From: Alkalithermobacter paradoxus | GTDB lineage: Bacteria; Bacillota; Clostridia; Peptostreptococcales; Peptostreptococcaceae | Reading direction: 5' to 3' | DNA length: 64,000 bases | Assembly (NCBI GenBank): GCA_002029295.1 | Contig: MZGW01000001.1 | Span: forward strand, 186,001 to 250,000 | In this document: piece after piece, positions 61,635 through 64,000 of the stretch | Layout: every line of letters starts with the position of its first letter | How positions within the stretch are numbered: the first letter of the stretch is position 1 | The notes under the pieces: model-generated | Databases searched by the model: none | The model's input: only the letters and a program-made list of their open reading frames with translations | What the model was told of the DNA's origin: nothing | Made by a program: the position numbers and the translations under genes

Positions 61635-62592
61635 TGTGGGATCTGTAAGCACTAATATAGTCATTATAGATGAAAATAAAGAAGTAATTCAAAAGCTATA
61701 TATAAGAACTATGGGAAATCCTATAAAAGTATTAAAAGAAGGACTAAAGATTACAAAACAAGCGTTAGATAATTTAGATTATAAAGTTAAGGTATCAGGA
61801 GTTGGTAGCACAGGAAGCGGTAGAGATCTTGCAGGTGTAATGGTAGGTGCAGATGTTGTAAAAAATGAAATAACAGCTCACGCTATAGCTGCTTTAAACT
61901 TTGTACCAGGGGTTAGGACTATCTTAGAAATAGGAGGTCAAGATTCGAAAATTATCATTCTTAAAAATAATGTTATTAGTGACTTTGCAATGAATACAGT
62001 TTGTGCGGCTGGAACAGGCTCATTTTTAGATAGACAAGCAGCTAGGTTAGGTATTCCTATAGAAGAATTCGGAAATAAAGCACTTAATGCTACTACACAA
62101 GTAAGAATTGCTGGAAGATGTGCTGTGTTTGCAGAATCAGACATGATTCATAAGCAGCAGTTAGGATATAGTCAAGAAGATATAATAAATGGTCTTTGTG
62201 AAGCTTTAGTTAGAAATTATTTAAATAATTTAGCAAAAGGAAAACAAATTCAAGGGCCAGTAGTATTCCAAGGTGGAGTAGCAGCAAATGTTGGGATTAA
62301 AAAGGCTTTTGAAAACGCACTTAAATGTGAAGTATACGTTCCACAGCATTACAATGTTATGGGAGCTCTAGGAGCTGCTTTACTAGCTAAAAAGGAAGTT
62401 GAAAATATAGGTAAAACTAAATTCTTAGGATTTGAAGTAGCAGATAGTGATTTTAAAGTTAGTGGATTTGAATGTGATGATTGCCCAAATGTTTGTGAGG
62501 TTGTAGGTATCTATAAAGATGAAGAATTATCTGCAAGGTGGGGAGATAAGTGTGGTAAGTGGAAGGATTTAACTGTAGAATATAGCTGTTAA
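61609..62592 (+). CDS. Acyl-CoA dehydratase activase (HgdC/BadG-like ATPase)
   Basis: Activases of this family are ASKHA ATPases with one [4Fe-4S] cluster shared in a homodimer; ATP hydrolysis pushes a very low-potential electron into the partner enzyme. The 327-residue protein begins MKKVYLGIDVGSVSTNIVI and has cluster ligands Cys132 (NTVCAAGTGSFLD) and Cys171 (AGRCAVFAESDMIH), plus GGQDSK and the C-terminal GALGAAL. An added C-terminal Cys motif (CDDCPNVC then CGKW) is unusual compared with HgdC (about 260 residues) and could bind another metal site. It overlaps the previous gene by 26 bases. Confidence 0.9.
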   Translation: MKKVYLGIDVGSVSTNIVIIDENKEVIQKLYIRTMGNPIKVLKEGLKITKQALDNLDYKVKVSGVGSTGSGRDLAGVMVGADVVKNEITAHAIAALNFVPGVRTILEIGGQDSKIIILKNNVISDFAMNTVCAAGTGSFLDRQAARLGIPIEEFGNKALNATTQVRIAGRCAVFAESDMIHKQQLGYSQEDIINGLCEALVRNYLNNLAKGKQIQGPVVFQGGVAANVGIKKAFENALKCEVYVPQHYNVMGALGAALLAKKEVENIGKTKFLGFEVADSDFKVSGFECDDCPNVCEVVGIYKDEELSARWGDKCGKWKDLTVEYSC

Positions 62593-62626
62593 CTAAAATA
62601 GGCTAGGGACACCTAGTCTATTTTAG
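62593..62626. terminator. Bidirectional terminator between the activase and MFS genes
   Basis: CTAAAATAG-G-CTAGG pairs with CCTAG-T-CTATTTTAG (15 bp, one G-U, 4-base loop). It lies at the converging ends of both genes. Confidence 0.88.
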
Positions 62627-63791
62627 TATTTAATACACTCAACTTTCTAAGAAAATAAATAGATATAAATTGACTACATGATATGAATAGTAAAAAATAG
62701 TTTAAAGCCCTAGAATTCTTTACAAATGTCAAAAGCCCAATCAATATAAAAGTGCTAATTATACGACCTATGTTGAGTGCTATATCTTTGTTTATTATAT
62801 ACTCAATTCTCATACACTCCTCATGCTCCTTATCTAATATATTAAATGAAGCTGAATTCATTGGAATATAAAAAAACGGAAAGAACATAGGATTTACAAT
62901 CATGAATATAAGTAAAGTTATAAAACTTATATTTACAACTATTCCGATTGTGGAAAGAAACATAAAGACTGCTCCTATATATAAAGATATCATTCTTCTT
63001 TTAGGTTTTATTATTCTTTGTTCTATGTAATATGCAGCTGAAGAAATAAGGCTGGTTAAAAGCGTAAGCCTACCTAGAGTTATCTCACTTTTAGTAGTTG
63101 TGTAAATTAGTATAGTTACTACAAAAAATATTATAACGTCTCTGAATCCGTAAGCTATAAAACTCTTTTGGATATACCCCCATTCTGAGCTATTTCTTCC
63201 AAATACTTTCCTGAAATCTAGATTCTTATCGAAATTCTTTGATTTTAGAATCAAACTTACTAATATCAATATTATAAATAATGCTAATGATATACCAAAA
63301 ACAATAGTATATCCTAGGCCTTTGTAATTTTCTATTATATATGATGCGGAAAATGGAGCTATAGCAGCGGCTATTCCACATACAAAACCATTAAAACCAT
63401 TAAATGTATCTCTATTGTTAGTTGAAGTGAAGTCATAGCTTAACACATTATAAGACAGCCAGTAAAATCCTGAAGCTATGCCAAATAATATACCAAGGGG
63501 ATATACATAAGATATAACGTTATCTTTAAACCAAAGAATAAATACAAAGAACACAATAAAGAAAAAGATACCTATTCTAAGGGACCAAATTCCATTTTTT
63601 CTTTTAGAGATATATCCACCAACAATGAACATAAGTGGAGTAAAAATATAATGCATTAGATTATATTTACATATCAATATGAAGTCGTTAGAGTTTTTCC
63701 ATAAGAATATATTTACGAATATATTAGATATACCAATAGCTAGGGTAAACAGTGCTGCGATAAGTAGTAGTATTTTAGCTTCCTTTGACAT
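62613..63791 (-). CDS. MFS-type membrane transporter (YqgE-like)
   Basis: The 392-residue protein has about twelve hydrophobic helices arranged as two halves with a charged middle loop (about 185-210, KSKNFDKNLDFRKVFGRN), the major facilitator layout. GGYISKRKNG after helix 2 resembles the family loop motif. Substrate is unknown; the closest kind I recall is B. subtilis YqgE. I chose the ATG at 63791 after TTGGAGGATG; a start four codons upstream lies in that ribosome site. It is a single leftward gene whose 3' end runs into the shared terminator. Confidence 0.8.
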   Translation of the reverse strand: MSKEAKILLLIAALFTLAIGISNIFVNIFLWKNSNDFILICKYNLMHYIFTPLMFIVGGYISKRKNGIWSLRIGIFFFIVFFVFILWFKDNVISYVYPLGILFGIASGFYWLSYNVLSYDFTSTNNRDTFNGFNGFVCGIAAAIAPFSASYIIENYKGLGYTIVFGISLALFIILILVSLILKSKNFDKNLDFRKVFGRNSSEWGYIQKSFIAYGFRDVIIFFVVTILIYTTTKSEITLGRLTLLTSLISSAAYYIEQRIIKPKRRMISLYIGAVFMFLSTIGIVVNISFITLLIFMIVNPMFFPFFYIPMNSASFNILDKEHEECMRIEYIINKDIALNIGRIISTFILIGLLTFVKNSRALNYFLLFISCSQFISIYFLRKLSVLNTKID

Positions 63792-63894
63792 AACATCCTC
63801 CAATCTAAAAGTATGATATATATATTTTTAGATTTTATCTTTATAATATACAAGCAAGCTTGAAAAGAATAAGGAAAAAATATTTTTTCAAATA

Positions 63895-63924
63895 TTAGAC
63901 AAATTATGAGTTTATTTGTATAAT
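63895..63924 (+). promoter_or_regulatory. Sigma-A promoter of the last gene
   Basis: A perfect TATAAT (63919-63924) has TTAGAC 18 bases upstream (or TAGACA at 17 bases), 22 bases before the start codon. Confidence 0.6.
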
Positions 63925-63946
63925 GAATATTAAAGGAGGATGGGAC

Positions 63947-64000
63947 ATGAAGAAAAATAGACTAATCGTAACTATGGTTGCAATTATAGTGCTTATACCA
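63947..64000 (+). CDS. Start of an exported or membrane protein, cut by window end
   Basis: Eighteen codons are visible, beginning MKKNRLIVTMVAIIVLIP. The charged N-terminus followed by a hydrophobic run looks like a signal peptide or membrane anchor. An AAAGGAGGATGG ribosome site and a good promoter precede it. The product cannot be identified. Confidence 0.7.
   Translation, partial: MKKNRLIVTMVAIIVLIP

Noticed and set aside
1-64000. CRISPR arrays, tRNA or rRNA genes, insertion sequences, prophage
   Set aside because: Reading both strands gave no regularly spaced repeats, cloverleaf, rRNA sequence, transposase or phage structural gene.

Overview
The window is a continuous stretch of chromosome from a low-GC, endospore-forming member of the Clostridia. 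Gene content and order resemble the Clostridioides difficile region around spo0A and sigK, so a Peptostreptococcaceae relative is the best guess; this rests on remembered synteny, not a search. Evidence includes strong AT bias, AGGAGG-type ribosome binding sites, many TTG starts, and sporulation genes spoVM, ylbJ, spoIIIAA-AH, spoIVB, spo0A, spoIIM, sigK and a cwlC-like amidase. I see no rRNA, tRNA, CRISPR array, prophage or insertion sequence, and no gene-free stretch above 300 bases.

Layout. 1-5138: PP2C phosphatase (5' end missing), PASTA kinase, rsgA, rpe, thiN, a small membrane protein and spoVM. 5174-11144: convergent rpmB, then an Asp23 protein, a FakA-like kinase, recG, rsmD, coaD and a coiled-coil protein. 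11161-13882: a 106-bp tandem repeat and the leftward pair ylbM-ylbJ. 14105-23031: ackA, yceD-rpmF, then the FapR-controlled fatty acid operon fapR-plsX-fabH-fabK-fabD-fabG-acpP-fabF. 23130-28243: the eight-gene spoIIIA operon. 28305-37884: yqhY, nusB, a TsaD-like protein, xseAB, ispA, a PAP2-like protein, dxs, tlyA, argR, recN. 38000-39932: spoIVB and spo0A. 40086-46671: cca, then a SteA-SteB-glycosyltransferase-DUF3866-Nudix cluster. 46739-52525: spoIIM, a XerD-like protein and the nucleoside-salvage genes deoB, two purine nucleoside phosphorylases and pdp. 52634-59490: mltG, trmR-like, U32 protein, udk, a class B PBP, sigK, cwlC-like. 59591-62592: a three-gene 2-hydroxyacyl-CoA dehydratase/activase-like module. 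62613-64000: a leftward MFS gene and the start of an exported protein.

How the genes fit together. Housekeeping operons (translation, DNA repair, isoprenoid, lipid and nucleotide metabolism) alternate with sporulation genes. At four junctions where a housekeeping or PBP gene is followed by a sporulation-type gene (ylbM/ylbJ, nudF/spoIIM, udk/pbp, pbp/sigK), the downstream Shine-Dalgarno lies in the 3' arm of a stem-loop. In three of these the loop holds a plausible sporulation-sigma -10 element. A read-through transcript would therefore hide the ribosome site, while a transcript started inside the loop would leave it free. I consider this the most interesting pattern here.

Other points of interest: the XerD-position recombinase has lost most catalytic residues; the second purine nucleoside phosphorylase has changed base-recognition residues; sigK is uninterrupted and lacks a pro-sequence; and the FapR operator is an extended double palindrome.
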